Source of the DNA: Ampelocalamus luodianensis
Lineage: Eukaryota; Streptophyta; Magnoliopsida; Poales; Poaceae
Assembly (NCBI GenBank): GCA_036346255.1
Contig: JAYEVH010000070.1
Location: 124,001 to 188,000 of the forward strand
Reading direction: 5' to 3'
Length of the DNA stretch: 64,000 nucleotides
The notes under the pieces are model-generated. The model saw only the letters and a list, made by a program, of their open reading frames with translations, did no database searches and had not been told where the DNA came from. A program made the translations under genes and the position numbers. This document shows positions 34,691-45,559 of this stretch, one piece after another; within the stretch, counting starts at the first letter, position 1; each line of letters begins with the position of its first letter.

Positions 34691-35522
34691 TGTAGCTGTG
34701 GATCCCAGCAAGGTCAGCGATGTTCTATCTTGGGGTCAGCCCAAGTCAGTCACTGATGTACGGAGTTTTCTCGGTTTAGCGGGCTACTACCGCCGCTTTA
34801 TCGAGAATTTCTCCAAGATCGCGAAGCCGATGACTGAATTGCTCAAGAAGGACAAGAAGTTTGTGTGGTCCTCTGCTTGTGATGAGAGCTTTCAGGAGCT
34901 CAAACAGCGATTGACTTCAGCCCCAGTCCTTACTCTTCCTGATATCCACAAGAGCTTCGATATTTATTGCGATGCCTCTCGTCAGGGACTTGGGTGTGTC
35001 CTTATGCAGGAAGGCAAGGCAGTTGCCTATGCATCCAGGCAGTTAAGACCTCACGAGCTCAATTATCCCACCCATGATTTAGAGTTGGCTGCTGTGGTGC
35101 ATGCACTCAAGATTTGGCGGCATTATTTGATCGGAAACCGCTGTGAGGTGTATTCCGATCACAAGAGCTTGAAATACTTGTTCACCCAGCCAGATCTGAA
35201 CCTCAGGCAGAGGAGGTGGCTGGAATTGATCAAAGATTATGACATGGGTATTCAGTATCATCCTGGCAAGGCCAACGTGGTTGCCGATGCACTTAGCCGA
35301 AAGGTGTATTGCAATACTCTGATGATCCAAGAGCAGCAACCGGCACTTCTTGCAGAATTTCAGCGTCTCAACTTGGGTTTGGTTGAGCATGGTTCCCTTG
35401 CTGCCTTGGTTGTGCAACCAACCTTGGTGGATCAAATCAAGCGACACGACAATCGGATGATGGTGTGGGTAAAATCAAGCGAATATCAAGGATCGATCAC
35501 CAAGTGTTTCACGAGAAGATGA
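34587..35522 (+). pseudogene. pol: F reverse transcriptase connection and RNase H
   Basis: The longest open stretch of F, 311 codons. It starts in the reverse transcriptase thumb (FLGHVLSAGG, FLGLAGYYRRFI) and runs through RNase H with all four acidic residues: Asp129 (YCDAS), Glu166 (DLELA), Asp191 (YSDHKS) and Asp234 (VADALSR). It ends in the linker to integrase. RNase H would remove template RNA during cDNA synthesis. The start Met is internal to the ancestral polyprotein. Confidence 0.88.
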
Positions 35523-35529
35523 GCACGGT

Positions 35530-36256
35530 GTTGTATGGTTTGGGCGGCTTGTGGTCCCAAAGGTCCCGAGTTGCGGGATTTGATTCTTCAGAGGCCCATG
35601 ATTCGCCTTTGTCCATCCATCCGGGGCCACCAAAATGTACCAAGATCTCGTCGAGATTGCGGTGGACTCGCATGAAGCGAGATTGCGGGTTCGTTGCGGA
35701 TCGGACGTATGTTGTCGTGTCAAGGCGAGCATCGGCGTCAGCGGGTCTTCTTGACCCTTGCCTATACGAGTGGAAGTGGGATTACGCAGGCATGGATTTT
35801 ATCACTGGTGCGCCGTACTTCTTGGGAAGGATGCTATACGGGTTGTTATCGATCGATTGACAAAGGTAGCGCACTTCTGCCGATGCCACCACTCTCGGTG
35901 TCGGTCGATTGGCGGATCTCTATATCTCCGCATTGTGAGCTTGCATGGTGTGCCACGAGCGATTGTGTCGATCGTGGCTCTCTTTTTACTTCTCGGCTAT
36001 GGCACGGTTCTGAGAAGCCATGGGGACCCGTCTTTCTTTCAGCTCGCCTACCATCCTCGGTCGATGGTCGACGGAGCGAGTCAACCAAGTTCTTGAAGAT
36101 ATGCTCCGTGCTTGTGTTCTTTCCTATGGGAAGAATTGGGAGAAGTGTCTACCGCTTGCAGAGTTCTCCTACAACAACAGCTTCCAGGCTAGTCTCGGTA
36201 TGACACCGTTTGAGGCTTTGTATGGGAGGCGTGCGAGAACCCCATTGAACTGGTGA
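35530..36256 (+). pseudogene. int: F integrase, heavily frameshifted
   Basis: Integrase pieces in several frames: AHDSPLSIHPG of the zinc-binding part (about 35595), WTRMKRD, WKWDYAGMDFITG with the first catalytic Asp (about 35772-35810), DRLTKVAHF (about 35852), DRGSLFTSRLWHG with the second Asp (about 35970), ERVNQVLEDMLRA with the catalytic Glu (about 36080) and EFSYNNSFQASLGMTPFEALYGRR (36161-36232). No frame joins them. Confidence 0.85.
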
Positions 36257-36309
36257 GAGGCGGGAGAGACAGTTCTTTGGCTCGATTCCATCAATGAGGT
36301 GAAAGTCAA

Positions 36310-36830
36310 GTGCGATTGATTCGTGAGCACTTGCGCGTGGCTCGATCGAGCGAGAAGAGCTATGCAGATCGGCGTCGCCGTGAGTTGAGTTTCCAGCCCA
36401 ATGACTTTGTGTATCTCAAAGTCTCGCCTCTGAAGGGACATCGTCGTTTCGGTGTCAAGGGCAAACTGGCTCCTCGATATGTCGGGCCGTATCGCATCAT
36501 CAAGAAAGTGGGAGCTGTTGCATACTAGTTGGAGTTGCCAGCTACACTTGAGGGGGTGCATGATGTTTTCCATGTGTCGCAATTGAAGAAGTGCCTCCGT
36601 GTTCGGTTGAGAAACACCATTGGAAAATATCGATGTGCGGGAAGATCGTCTTATCGTGGCGTCCCGTTCGTATCCTCGAAGAAGCTGAGCGAGAACAAGG
36701 AACCGTGTGATCAAGTTCCTTAAAGTTCAGTGGTCAAACCACCCGAGGATGAAGCCACTTGGGAGCGGGAAGATCGTCTCGGCAGATTACCCATCCTTCT
36801 TTCCCGGTGATCGAGAATCTCGGGTGAGAT
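36310..36830 (+). pseudogene. F integrase C-terminus and chromodomain
   Basis: The GPY/F-type C-terminal block (GKLAPRYVGPYRII, about 36460-36505) is followed by GVHDVFHVSQLKKC and a chromodomain-like end in shifting frames (about 36640-36820: KFLKVQWS-like, then a DYPSFF tail). Chromodomains of this class are thought to guide integration to heterochromatin. An in-frame TAG follows AVAY at 36528. Confidence 0.75.
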
Positions 36831-36834
36831 TCTG

Positions 36835-36846
36835 TAAGGGGAGATT
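36835..36846 (+). promoter_or_regulatory. Polypurine tract of F
   Basis: AAGGGGAGATT directly before the LTR start TATAACGACCC. Confidence 0.75.
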
Positions 36847-39800
36847 TATAACGACCCTAACTTAGGGTTTGGATTTCAAATGTAAAATTATGAGGAGAAA
36901 TAAAAACTTTTGTTGTCTCATCAAATCATTTGGTAATTTTCCAAATTTTCCCTAGCAATCTCCATTTTCTAGAATTAAATTCTTGTGAATGGAAATTGTT
37001 GTCAGCAAATTCTTAGCTTTCAAACTTGTGATCATCCTCTGAAATTATTTTTCCTATCATCTTGATCATCCTATATACCTCCCTGAATTATTTCACAATT
37101 TTTAGATTTTAGTTGCTATTTCAAATGCCCAAGTCAAACCAGTTTAGAAATCTGGTCAAACCCTTAGGCTGTAGCTTGTGAATTTTCTTGGGAGAAATCT
37201 AGTGCATGAAAACTCCTGGAAAAATTTCACAAGGTGGTCCTCTGTTGTAGTTAGCTTCCATAAAAATTTCAAAATTTTTGGAGCCCTGGACCTATCTCTA
37301 AAAATTTCCCAAAACCTCTCTGTCTTTTAAATCGAATTCTGAAAACACTGTTTGTCGGGCCCGAACCACACTTGGGCTCGAGTCCGACCGCACTAATGGA
37401 CTCGGTCGCGTCAACTAATCGCACTACCGAGTCAATCAATCGTGACCGTCCGATGAAGATCGAGCGATCCATGTCGCGTCGCAACCGACTGTCGAATGCA
37501 TACACCAATCCCGGCCGTCCATTTGGATCCAGCGGTCGGTGCGTTCTTGATCAAATCAAACCACCGGTTCGCACCGCTTCGTCCGTCGCTGACAGGTGGA
37601 CCCTACCTGTCAGATTCGCCCTCGTCTTCTCCGCACCTCACCGGAGCTCGCGGCCGTTCGCGCATGGGTGCCACGTACCTCGCCGCTGCCACCTATTTGC
37701 CCGCGTGTCCTTCTCCGAAGTGTCGCCAGACCTTCATTACCTCACCGCGATCACTCACATCTCGTTTTCCCCGCTCTGTTGCTCCCTCCGCCCACTTCTC
37801 AGTTTCGGCCGGAGAAGAAGGGGAGCGGCGCCACCACCTCGTTGCCGCTTGTGCTTCCGCAACCTTCTCGCCGCCTTCCTTGTTCCTCGCCGCATCCATT
37901 TTGCCCATCCCGAGCCTCTGGCATCCAGTGTATCGCCGGGAGCTAGTTCGTCGTCTCCGCCTCCGGTGATCTCGGCTCCGCGAGCTCATTTGCGCTCTGG
38001 TGAGTCCCTCGCCTCGGCGCTTGGTCCCTCATAATCGCAATCCCTTTCTGAGTCTAACCGTGAGCTCCTTTCTGGCCTTGGTACATCATGGTGGGCGTGC
38101 GGGCGTTTCTTCCCCGCGCACGGTGATTCGCCGCCGCAGCAATTTCGGCCGCCGCGGAGCTCCATCGTCGTCGTGGTCGTGGGCTTATCCTTCCTGGAGT
38201 CAAGGCGAAGCTGGTGCGCACCTTCTCGAAGCTTCTCTTCGCCTGTGGCGTCTTCTCCGCGAAGGCCGCACTTTCTTCTCCGCCTCCGTTCGTCGCCGAC
38301 TCATCGCGGCATCTCCGTGGTCGCCGCCGTCATCGGGTTCGCAAAGTCTCGTGAACCGAAGGTATCACTCGCTCACTTTGAAACCCGGTTCGCGAGATCC
38401 CACTGCGCGCGCGCGCGTCCCGTCTTGGCGCCGGCGAGCGCCGGTGGCATTCGATTAACACTAAACCATGTTTAGTCGATCCACGCCATGTGGGTCCCTC
38501 TCGGGTTAATCGTGTTTAGTAAACTCTAATCCAACCGTTATATTTCCCTGCAGTGTTGCCATGTGGGTCCGTCTTGTCGATTAGGGTTGTGTAGCTCGTA
38601 ATCGTTTTCTCTGTTGGGAAGCGTATTTCTCGTGTGTAAATGTCGAGTACACTTTGATAAGTCAGTCGTATTCTTAGAATACGCCTTGACGTCGCCGATG
38701 GCGCATTCTTGGGTCAAGTTTGACACAGTCGCCATTTTCGCGTGGTCCCTTTGTCGATGGCTAGGGCTAGGTGGTGTGAGTGTAAAGGTTTTAATGCTTT
38801 ATGGATTTGAAATGTTTTTACATTACCTTTGTTAATTCATTTAAACTTAGAAAATGCATAACTAATTCAATTTTTATCCAAATTGCATGAAACCAGTCTT
38901 TGTTAATTTTCATTTTAAATGTACTATTTACTAAAATTAGTGTCAACCTTGTCCCTGTATCAAAAATCGGTTAATTAATTTGATGTTGTAGAATGTAATC
39001 TCCAAACTAGAAAATGCATATCTCTTTTAATAATTGTCCAAAATCAATGAACCCAATTCTGTAATATTTCATTTTCAGTATACTAACTATTAGGTTAAGT
39101 TTTACACCCTGTTTCTGTTCATGAAAATTGGTTTAGTAATTAACTAGTGTTTTGATGTGTATTTAGTTTAGAAAATTCTTGGGAAATTCATAATAACTTA
39201 AAATGAATTGTTCCCTGTTTCTAAAATTTTGTTATATCATGCTTAGGCTGTTGTGTGAATTTTGGTATGTTTCGTTGTTGTGGTATGTTTGAGTTTGCCG
39301 GTGTTATTCGTTCTTATTCGCTGTTTTGTTCAATCGTTAGGATTCGATATTTGTGGCAACCCGAGAACGACCCTCATAACATATTGAGCAACAGCGATCG
39401 AAGCAAGCAGTTTGATCATGTTAATCCCAGTATTTTAAAGTCTAATATTTTGTTTCAGCTGTATGTATGCATTGCTTAATTTGTGTTAAAGTTGATTAGT
39501 TAAATCCTGTAGATGCATATCCTGTAGGAAATATTGACCTTTACTACGAACCTAGGTTATTGGTGTGATTAGAGTTATTGGATGAACTCTCATCACTTAG
39601 TAGTTCTGAGTCGGTTGCTTAGCCATGCTTAGTTCCCGGTAGAATTGGGCGATCATCGGCTTAGTCGATGATCTTGTTCTATAAAATTTTTATTGTTCTT
39701 ATGTTTCAATTTATGCTATGATAATTGCAAAACTAAAATTGAAAACAAAAGCGATTTAACGCGGGCACAATGGTAAGTTGGTGTGATCTGTTGGGTGTAT

Positions 39801-40971
39801 TGGAAAGGTGCAGGGTCAATTAAGGACCGAACATCTTGTGAGTGAATTTTTATCCGGGCATTTCGCGTGCTAACCACACTAGAGTATATGGGACCTCTCT
39901 TGACCTAGTACTTTGGCGTGTATTGGCTCGGGTCGCGGGAGGTCGCGGAGGGATGGAGGTGGGAGCATGGTAGTTGTCAAAAGCTTTATCTGAGTGGGTA
40001 GTTGTCTTTTCGGCTTTACCATGTAGCGTATGGATTTCTATCCATACGGCGGCTCGTAGTTAATACACAATATTGGAAGCAGTCTCGTAGGACTTAGGTG
40101 TGCTTGCATACCTTCGGTAGTGTGCTTTGGCTTAAAGGCGATGCGAAGTGTGGTGCGATGGTACACCTGCGGGGTTAAAAACTATTCGAATAGCCTCGTC
40201 CTAGGTGATGGACACGCTTGGGTAAGCTTTTCAAGAGTTAGGCGCAACCTTTTAAATTAAAACTTGCGAGGTGGTGCGAATCTAGGGATTCGTGCTATAT
40301 TGTGGTGGCTATTGGGATAGTCACTTCTAGGTGGTTACTTGTATCTATCTTTATTTATGATTATTTCAACGGTAAAAATGAATTGCAAACCTGCTTTAAA
40401 CCGTATTACCTTATTGCAAATGAAAATTGGCTTTATGCAAATGAAACATCGGCCTCCACCAAACAAGCCTGCATGTAGCATATGAATAGGTGCGCTAGTT
40501 CACACGTCGGTCTTGCGGGTACAAAGACAATCTTTGTACTCGGTGCTTTGCTTAATGTTTTTGTTGCGGAGGAGGAAGGTGAGCCTCGGGGCCTCACTTA
40601 CGTGAGTGTCTTTGTCGCCGTGGGTGACGACTAGGCTTGGCGGTCGGTCGGATGCCTTGTGGGTTGAAGGCACACCGATTGGCTTTGTTTATAGCCATCT
40701 TATGGCACTTTTGCTTCATTGTCGTTCTTGTTATTTGTGTATCTTTTGGGCGGTCGGCTGTGTGCATAATAACCTCTACTATTTGTTTATCTTCCGTTTG
40801 GTAGTGTGTTGTTTGGACTCTATGTTTGGAATGGAATTGATGTCTAATTTTGTAGCGAGGTGTGTATCTTGCTTTGCAGGAAGTATACATATCTAGAGAT
40901 CATTATTTGATTTGTGATGCTAGGACCGGTGGTTGGTTAAGCATTACAAGCCAAATAAACTGGGTCCCTCA
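36847..40971 (+). repeat. F 3' LTR
   Basis: 4125 bp, start TATAACGACCC (from TGTAAC), end GGGTCCCTCA. Its layout parallels solo LTR G: GC-rich leader (about 37340-38460), then AT-rich sequence, then ATTCGAATAGCCTCGTCCTAGG-like and GGCGGTCGGC blocks near the end. Frames of 98-220 codons at 37372-38475 on both strands are leader composition. The first 4 kb of this LTR has no counterpart at the 5' end. Confidence 0.85.
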
Positions 40972-40974
40972 CCA

Positions 40975-40988
40975 GCTCGATACCAAGC
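40975..40988 (-). promoter_or_regulatory. Primer-binding site of E, cut by F
   Basis: Minus strand GCTTGGTATCGAGC, a decayed tRNA-iMet complement. F's TSD overlaps its inner end, so F inserted in or next to the primer site. Confidence 0.75.
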
Positions 40989-43313
40989 TGGAACACCCCA
41001 ACTCTCAATGAGCACGGAATGCTCTTTGGAACTAAACTATTCTAACACAACCTACAAATTTTTGTGAGCCTCCTTTGTTTAATTAGCTATATCGAGAGTT
41101 CAACATTAAATCATGGCATATAACAAATTTTCATAATCAAACTTACTCAATCATGCATGATAACCAATGAATGAACCAAAGCGGCAATCTCATTATTACA
41201 AATAATCTGAATCTCAAACCAAACCATCTATGGGTGATAATCGAGCAGTCTATTTGTTTATAAATTGAAGCTAAGTGGCAAACACCTTAAGGGTGTGAGG
41301 TAGTGGGTGCATCAACTTCTACTCCCTCCCATGCATGTCGTTCCTGCAACTGGTACCTAAAACACATTAAAGCAAGAGTGAGCCCAAAGACTCAGCAAGT
41401 ATCAACAAGGCTATAAACATGAACTCAAACATAGCATCGATAATCCACAATAGCATTATACTAAACATAGCCATTTATCTCATGATATGCAACCAATGCA
41501 ATACTTCTTTGAACTTTATCTCTTCTCGCATTTTTACCGTGTCATGGGGTATACAACCGTCATTGTATACCCTTGCACGTGCCCTACGGCACGGGGACCA
41601 AACCTATACAACACATGTATAGGGACCTTTGCCCATCACTTAATGATGGGGACCTCTTTATTTCATAGCCCACATTCCACGAATGTGGGGACCTCAAGCC
41701 CGTCATCTTCATGACGGGGATCTCAACTGTATGTGCTTGGTCACCACGTGACCAAGGCACCTGTATGCCCACAACATGCATATGCACTATGATAACATAT
41801 TCATAAGCAAGAATACCTCAAATTCTCATTGACATGTAATCAATAACAGCATCTGATAGATCCATTTAACCATACTAGCATGTCATCAAGGTAAACCGTA
41901 CTCATCTCATAACAGGCAAGCATGGCTATACTATCACGATACATCACAAACACTTCAAACAAGCATACACATATAATAGCCGAATACTTGCCTCAACCGT
42001 GCGAGCGGTGGGCCGAAGAGGGTGCTGCCCACTGGAACCGCGCTTCCACACGAACACAAAGGTACCCCAATCTAAGACCAACATTCTGGACCAAGCGCTT
42101 AAATAATAACACAACAAAACTCGCTAACTCTCAAGTGTTAACAAAACCCCCAATTTCTAGCGATCGTTTTGGTGCTTACTGAAACAGCCAAATTCTAAAA
42201 TACATAACTTCCTGCTCGGGAGTCCAATTAAGATGCTCTTAGACTTTCTGAAAAGGTAATTGGATTACCTAAATAAACCTAGTTGAGGAGCCCTCTTGAT
42301 TCTGCCCCTAATTTCCCCTATCAAACCAAACATCACACGACAGAATTCTCGTCGGGTTCTCTGGACAGTACGCTAAAACCACCATAACTTTTTCTACGAA
42401 AGTCCAAATCTCATGTTCTTTAACTCTATGAAAAGGTACAGAAATTACCCACATTTTCGTTATTCTGAGATCCTCTGATTCTCCTTTTAAATAGCAGATA
42501 TAACCCAATTACCACAGACTGCCAGAAACTGACAGAACCACAGGACAGCAACACTAGAAAAATCATATCTCCCAGACCGTTAATAGGATTTGGGCGATCT
42601 TGGCGCCAACGAAAGATAAGAACATAAACTACAATTCTCTAGGAGATCCAAACTCCTAATTCTGCCTCTAACCACATGAAATCGGCCACGCAAGCTACTG
42701 GTCAAAATTGAACAGAGAACAGAATATAACCGATGCAATCGTTCTAATGGCAAATGCTTCTAATGACTATCATACAACACGAGGAACCTGTCGTTACCCT
42801 TGAAGCCACTGCAGATTGTGAACCCGGATGGCGATCCCACATTTTCCTCTGCTCCTTCTTTCTTCCCTCCTTCTTCTTCTTTGGCCGTGCAAAGGTGCCC
42901 TTTCTTCTTCGTTGGCGGCAACAATGGAGGATCTTGGAGGAGAGATTGAGGCGCAAGGGGAGCAACCAGGGGAAGGAGGTGTGGGGAGGTCTTTGGACAG
43001 GAGGAGGCGCAAGGGAGAAAGGGAAGTGGCGGCCAAGGGGTGGAGGGGAGGAAAGGTGGGGCGGCTAGGGTTTGGGGAGGGTGGCGCCTCCCCTATTGCC
43101 GGCCAGCCCTACATGGGCCTAGGCCCAAGCCCAGGTTGCCATCTAAATGCGGAAAACTCCTCTCTTTTCTTGCTTTGATGCTTTTCTAAAGAAATCTTCC
43201 CCGATTAAATTAATCTCTACCGATTAAATTATTCTATCGATTAATTGCTTCTCTCGCTTTGAGTATTTCATTCTCTCCGGTTACATCCTTTGAATATATT
43301 TTAGGGTATTACG
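40989..43313 (-). repeat. E 5' LTR
   Basis: 2325 bp, plus-strand start TGGAACACCCCAACTCTC, end GGGTATTACg. It is alignable with the E 3' LTR throughout; the differences include many 1-5 bp indels near CG. Hairpin array 41545-41757, donor-like site 42793-42805, GC-rich leader about 42830-43140. Confidence 0.87.
41545..41757 (-). other. Hairpin array, E 5' LTR
   Basis: Second copy of the E array. CGTGCC/GGCACG is one pair longer here than CGTGC/GCACG of the E 3' LTR. Confidence 0.68.
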
Positions 43314-44207
43314 GCGGCGGTGCCGAGAGGGAGGAAGGAGGATAGGGGCGCACGGTTAGGAGGGGGTCGGGGAACTTGCTGGCCGGACCATGGAGGCGGG
43401 CAATGCCGAGACGCACCGGCGGCAGAACCCAAGGCGGCGTGGCGGCTCGCCGTGGGGCGCTGGCTGGGGAGAGGAAGCGAAGTGGGTGATGGGGGTGGTA
43501 GAGGAGGCAGGGTGCTTCACCTCGAGGAATTTGTTGGTGGCGCCTTTGCGAGGAGAGGCGATCGACGGCGGCGGCCGGTGGGGATGGGGAGGAGATGTCG
43601 CGGCAAGCACTGCGAATGATTAGAAAGCAATTGAGGGAAGGAAGGAAGGTGTCGTCCGGTGGGCGAGAGGGAACCGTACACGCCGACGATGACCTTGAAG
43701 GCCTCGTCGCGGTGTGGAGTAAGGCCTCGGCGCCGGCGCTGGAGGCGTGAAGGTGGCGGCGGTGATGCCCGGGCCCCAATCTCCCCCTTCTTCCTCCATG
43801 GCACCGCCTCCTCCTAGCACCTTCTCCCTCCTAGCGTCGCCGCCTTCGGCCGGCCCGACGCCTCTCCAACTCGGCGTCGTGTCCTCCTCTCGCCACCAGT
43901 GCGCGCCGCGCGCAACCTCGGCCCTGCACGCGCTCCTGCGCCCACCACCATTGCCACACCCAAACCCCACTAAGAGCAACCAAAGCCGGGGGCGCGGCGG
44001 CGGGGGCTTAAGCGAGCCGGGAGCGAGGGGCGCAGTGGTGCGCGCGTGGGTGGAACCAGGCCAGAGGCGGCGTGCGGTAGGAGTCGGCGCCGTGGCAAAG
44101 TCGCGTGGCGGGCGGCGGCCGGAGATGGCGGCGCGGGAGGCTGGAGGCGGGAGAAAGTGGGAGAAAAAGGATGGGAATGAAGTGGGAAAGAAGGAGGTGA
44201 CTCAGTC
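43314..44207. other. MULE K interior, right part
   Basis: Strongly GC-rich with overlapping open frames on both strands (156 codons minus at 43309-43779; 177 codons plus at 43747-44280, which runs into the TIR). A short minus-strand stretch near 43675-43725 (HRDEAFKVIVGVYG) looks more protein-like than its surroundings and may come from a captured host exon; I do not recognise the gene. Confidence 0.4.
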
Positions 44208-44360
44208 GCCACGTGGATCATTGGTGGTCAAAGCGCCCTCGAGCATGGAGGGACTCTTTTTGTCAGTATCTAAACTTTGAGGTGCGTTATATCGGTATTT
44301 TAGTTGAGGACCAAAATTAATCATCGTGTATAGTTGAGGGAAGAAACTAATACTTAATCC
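44208..44360 (-). repeat. MULE K right TIR
   Basis: Inverted partner of 22371-22530, ending TACTTAATCC. Confidence 0.9.
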
Positions 44361-44369
44361 TAATATCAA
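44361..44369. repeat. 9-bp TSD TAATATCAA, right copy (MULE K)
   Basis: Exact match to 22362-22370. Confidence 0.9.
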
Positions 44370-45540
44370 TAACAATGGCGAACAACCCGTTGTTCACCAC
44401 TCTACTATGTACTTGCCTCTTAGCCCTTGAGCCGGATCACAAAATTATGGCACAGCGCATGAGGCCACATCCTGAACAAGCAAGTAATAACACACACTCA
44501 AAAACATCATAAAAATCACATCATCACAACACCAACCCATCACACTAATCGACCTGCATGTTTACACCAAACCGACCAAATTAATCACAAATCTACGGCC
44601 TTTACTGCTATTCCAGTAGTAAAACTGCTCTAACTTATTCATCCAAACTCCAAATTCAACCAACCAAGACTTTCTGGAATCCTCACGAAACAACCTATAT
44701 TTTCCTAGTTGTGATGAAACTCTGATTCTACCGTTTTTTACCCTGTTTCTTTATCCGAAGACACCTCTGTCATCTTCTGAATAGCAAGATAACTATTTTC
44801 ACAACATTTGTTCTACCCAACCAAAATTCATGTTCTTGGACTGTCTAGAATCCTTAAACAGTTATCCACACTTTTCATGTAGAGGAAACACACCAATTAT
44901 ATCATTTTCTATTTTTAATCGACAAATTAACACGTACCGCCGAAAGGACGACAATCCTCTAGACAATAGGCTTACAAAATTCATAACTCGAAATTCATCG
45001 TCCGATCAACATGATTAAGTATTCTATGGAAATCTAACAGAGTTCTCTACAATTATCTAGTATATGACATCCTCAAATTACGCTCTTACGGTACCCGAAA
45101 TAATAGTATAACAAAATAGCAGAATAAACCAATCTACTGTTCGATTCCCTACTAGAAACATGCTAATTCTTTCTTCTAATCTCGATTCTTTAATCCCTAA
45201 TTAAATTAACAAAACAGAGAAGAAAAACATATCGTTACCAGGAGTCATAATGAGGAACACCGATCTCCCGTGTGATTCTCCTCTCTTTCTCCCTCCTTTT
45301 CCTTCCTTTCCTGATCTTCTTGATCAGCAGCTCTCATGCAATAGCAGCCTTTCTTTCTTTTTCTTCTCTCTCTTTCTTTCTTGCTGTAGCAACCTGCAAC
45401 ATGGATACATACAAATCATAGATGCATGTAGGAAGCTAACTAGCGAGGCACTCACACATGCATGCAACATCTTCATCACTCTCTCTCGCAACATGCAACA
45501 TCTTACATTCATGTGTGTTTGATCATATGTTTGTAGGATC
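44370..45540 (-). repeat. D LTR, segment 3
   Basis: Rest of D's LTR. It resembles other LARD LTRs in order: AT-rich part with AAATTCAT..CGTCCGATC (about 44980-45010), the GTTACC position of the donor-like site (about 45234, decayed), then a pyrimidine-rich leader (45270-45380). The LTR end is not visible; I place the edge near 45540 only roughly. Confidence 0.6.
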
Positions 45541-45559
45541 CGATGCAATTTTCGATAAT

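Larger units (their letters stand above)
31993..40971 (+). mobile_element. Element F: decayed Ty3/gypsy chromovirus (Tekay/Del-like)
   Basis: Plus-strand element with gag, protease, reverse transcriptase, RNase H, integrase and a C-terminal chromodomain in that order, which defines a chromovirus; the 4.1-kb 3' LTR suggests the Tekay/Del clade. The likely TSD is CCCGC (31988-31992) / CCAGC (40972-40976), 4 of 5. The polyprotein is broken by many frameshifts. The 5' LTR is reduced to an 87-bp foldback. The target is E's primer-binding site. This copy is dead as an autonomous element. Confidence 0.88.
22976..43313 (-). mobile_element. Element E: LARD-like LTR retrotransposon holding J and F
   Basis: Minus-strand element inside MULE K. 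The LTRs are 22976-25323 (3') and 40989-43313 (5'), about 2.3 kb. The likely TSD is GGGGC (22971-22975) / GCGGC (43314-43318) if the last LTR base changed A to G. The primer site is 40975-40988 and the polypurine tract 25324-25340. The interior is 25341-26218 plus 28672-31992, non-coding, broken by solo LTR J and by chromovirus F, which sits in the primer site. Confidence 0.85.
22371..44360. mobile_element. Element K: non-autonomous Mutator-like element, split by E
   Basis: Terminal inverted repeats 22371-22530 and 44208-44360 start GGATTAAGTA and are bracketed by an exact 9-bp TSD. Without the inserted element E its length is about 1.65 kb, too small for a MURA-type transposase, and none is seen. 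The interior is GC-rich against AT-rich surroundings, as in Pack-MULEs that carry gene fragments, but I could not name a captured gene. Confidence 0.85.
1..45540 (-). mobile_element. Element D: oldest LARD-like LTR retrotransposon, split by A and K
   Basis: Minus-strand element of which only the primer-site end of the interior (1-334) and one LTR (335-477, 21499-22370, 44370 to about 45540) lie in the window. The three LTR pieces join once the two inserts and one copy of each TSD are removed: ATGAC around A, and TAATATCAA around K. The joined LTR is about 2.2 kb, the usual size for this superfamily here. No coding sequence is visible. The right edge is uncertain: homology to sister LTRs fades after about 45400 and the expected ...TTACA end is not seen, so this end is probably truncated. 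Confidence 0.75.

Noticed and set aside
37372..38475. Frames up to 220 codons on both strands
   Set aside because: Inside the GC-rich leader of F's 3' LTR; low-complexity Ser/Pro/Arg translations without motifs.
43747..44280. 177-codon plus-strand frame in MULE K
   Set aside because: Runs into the terminal inverted repeat and is Pro/Ala/Gly/Arg-rich; kept only as possible captured sequence, not called a gene.
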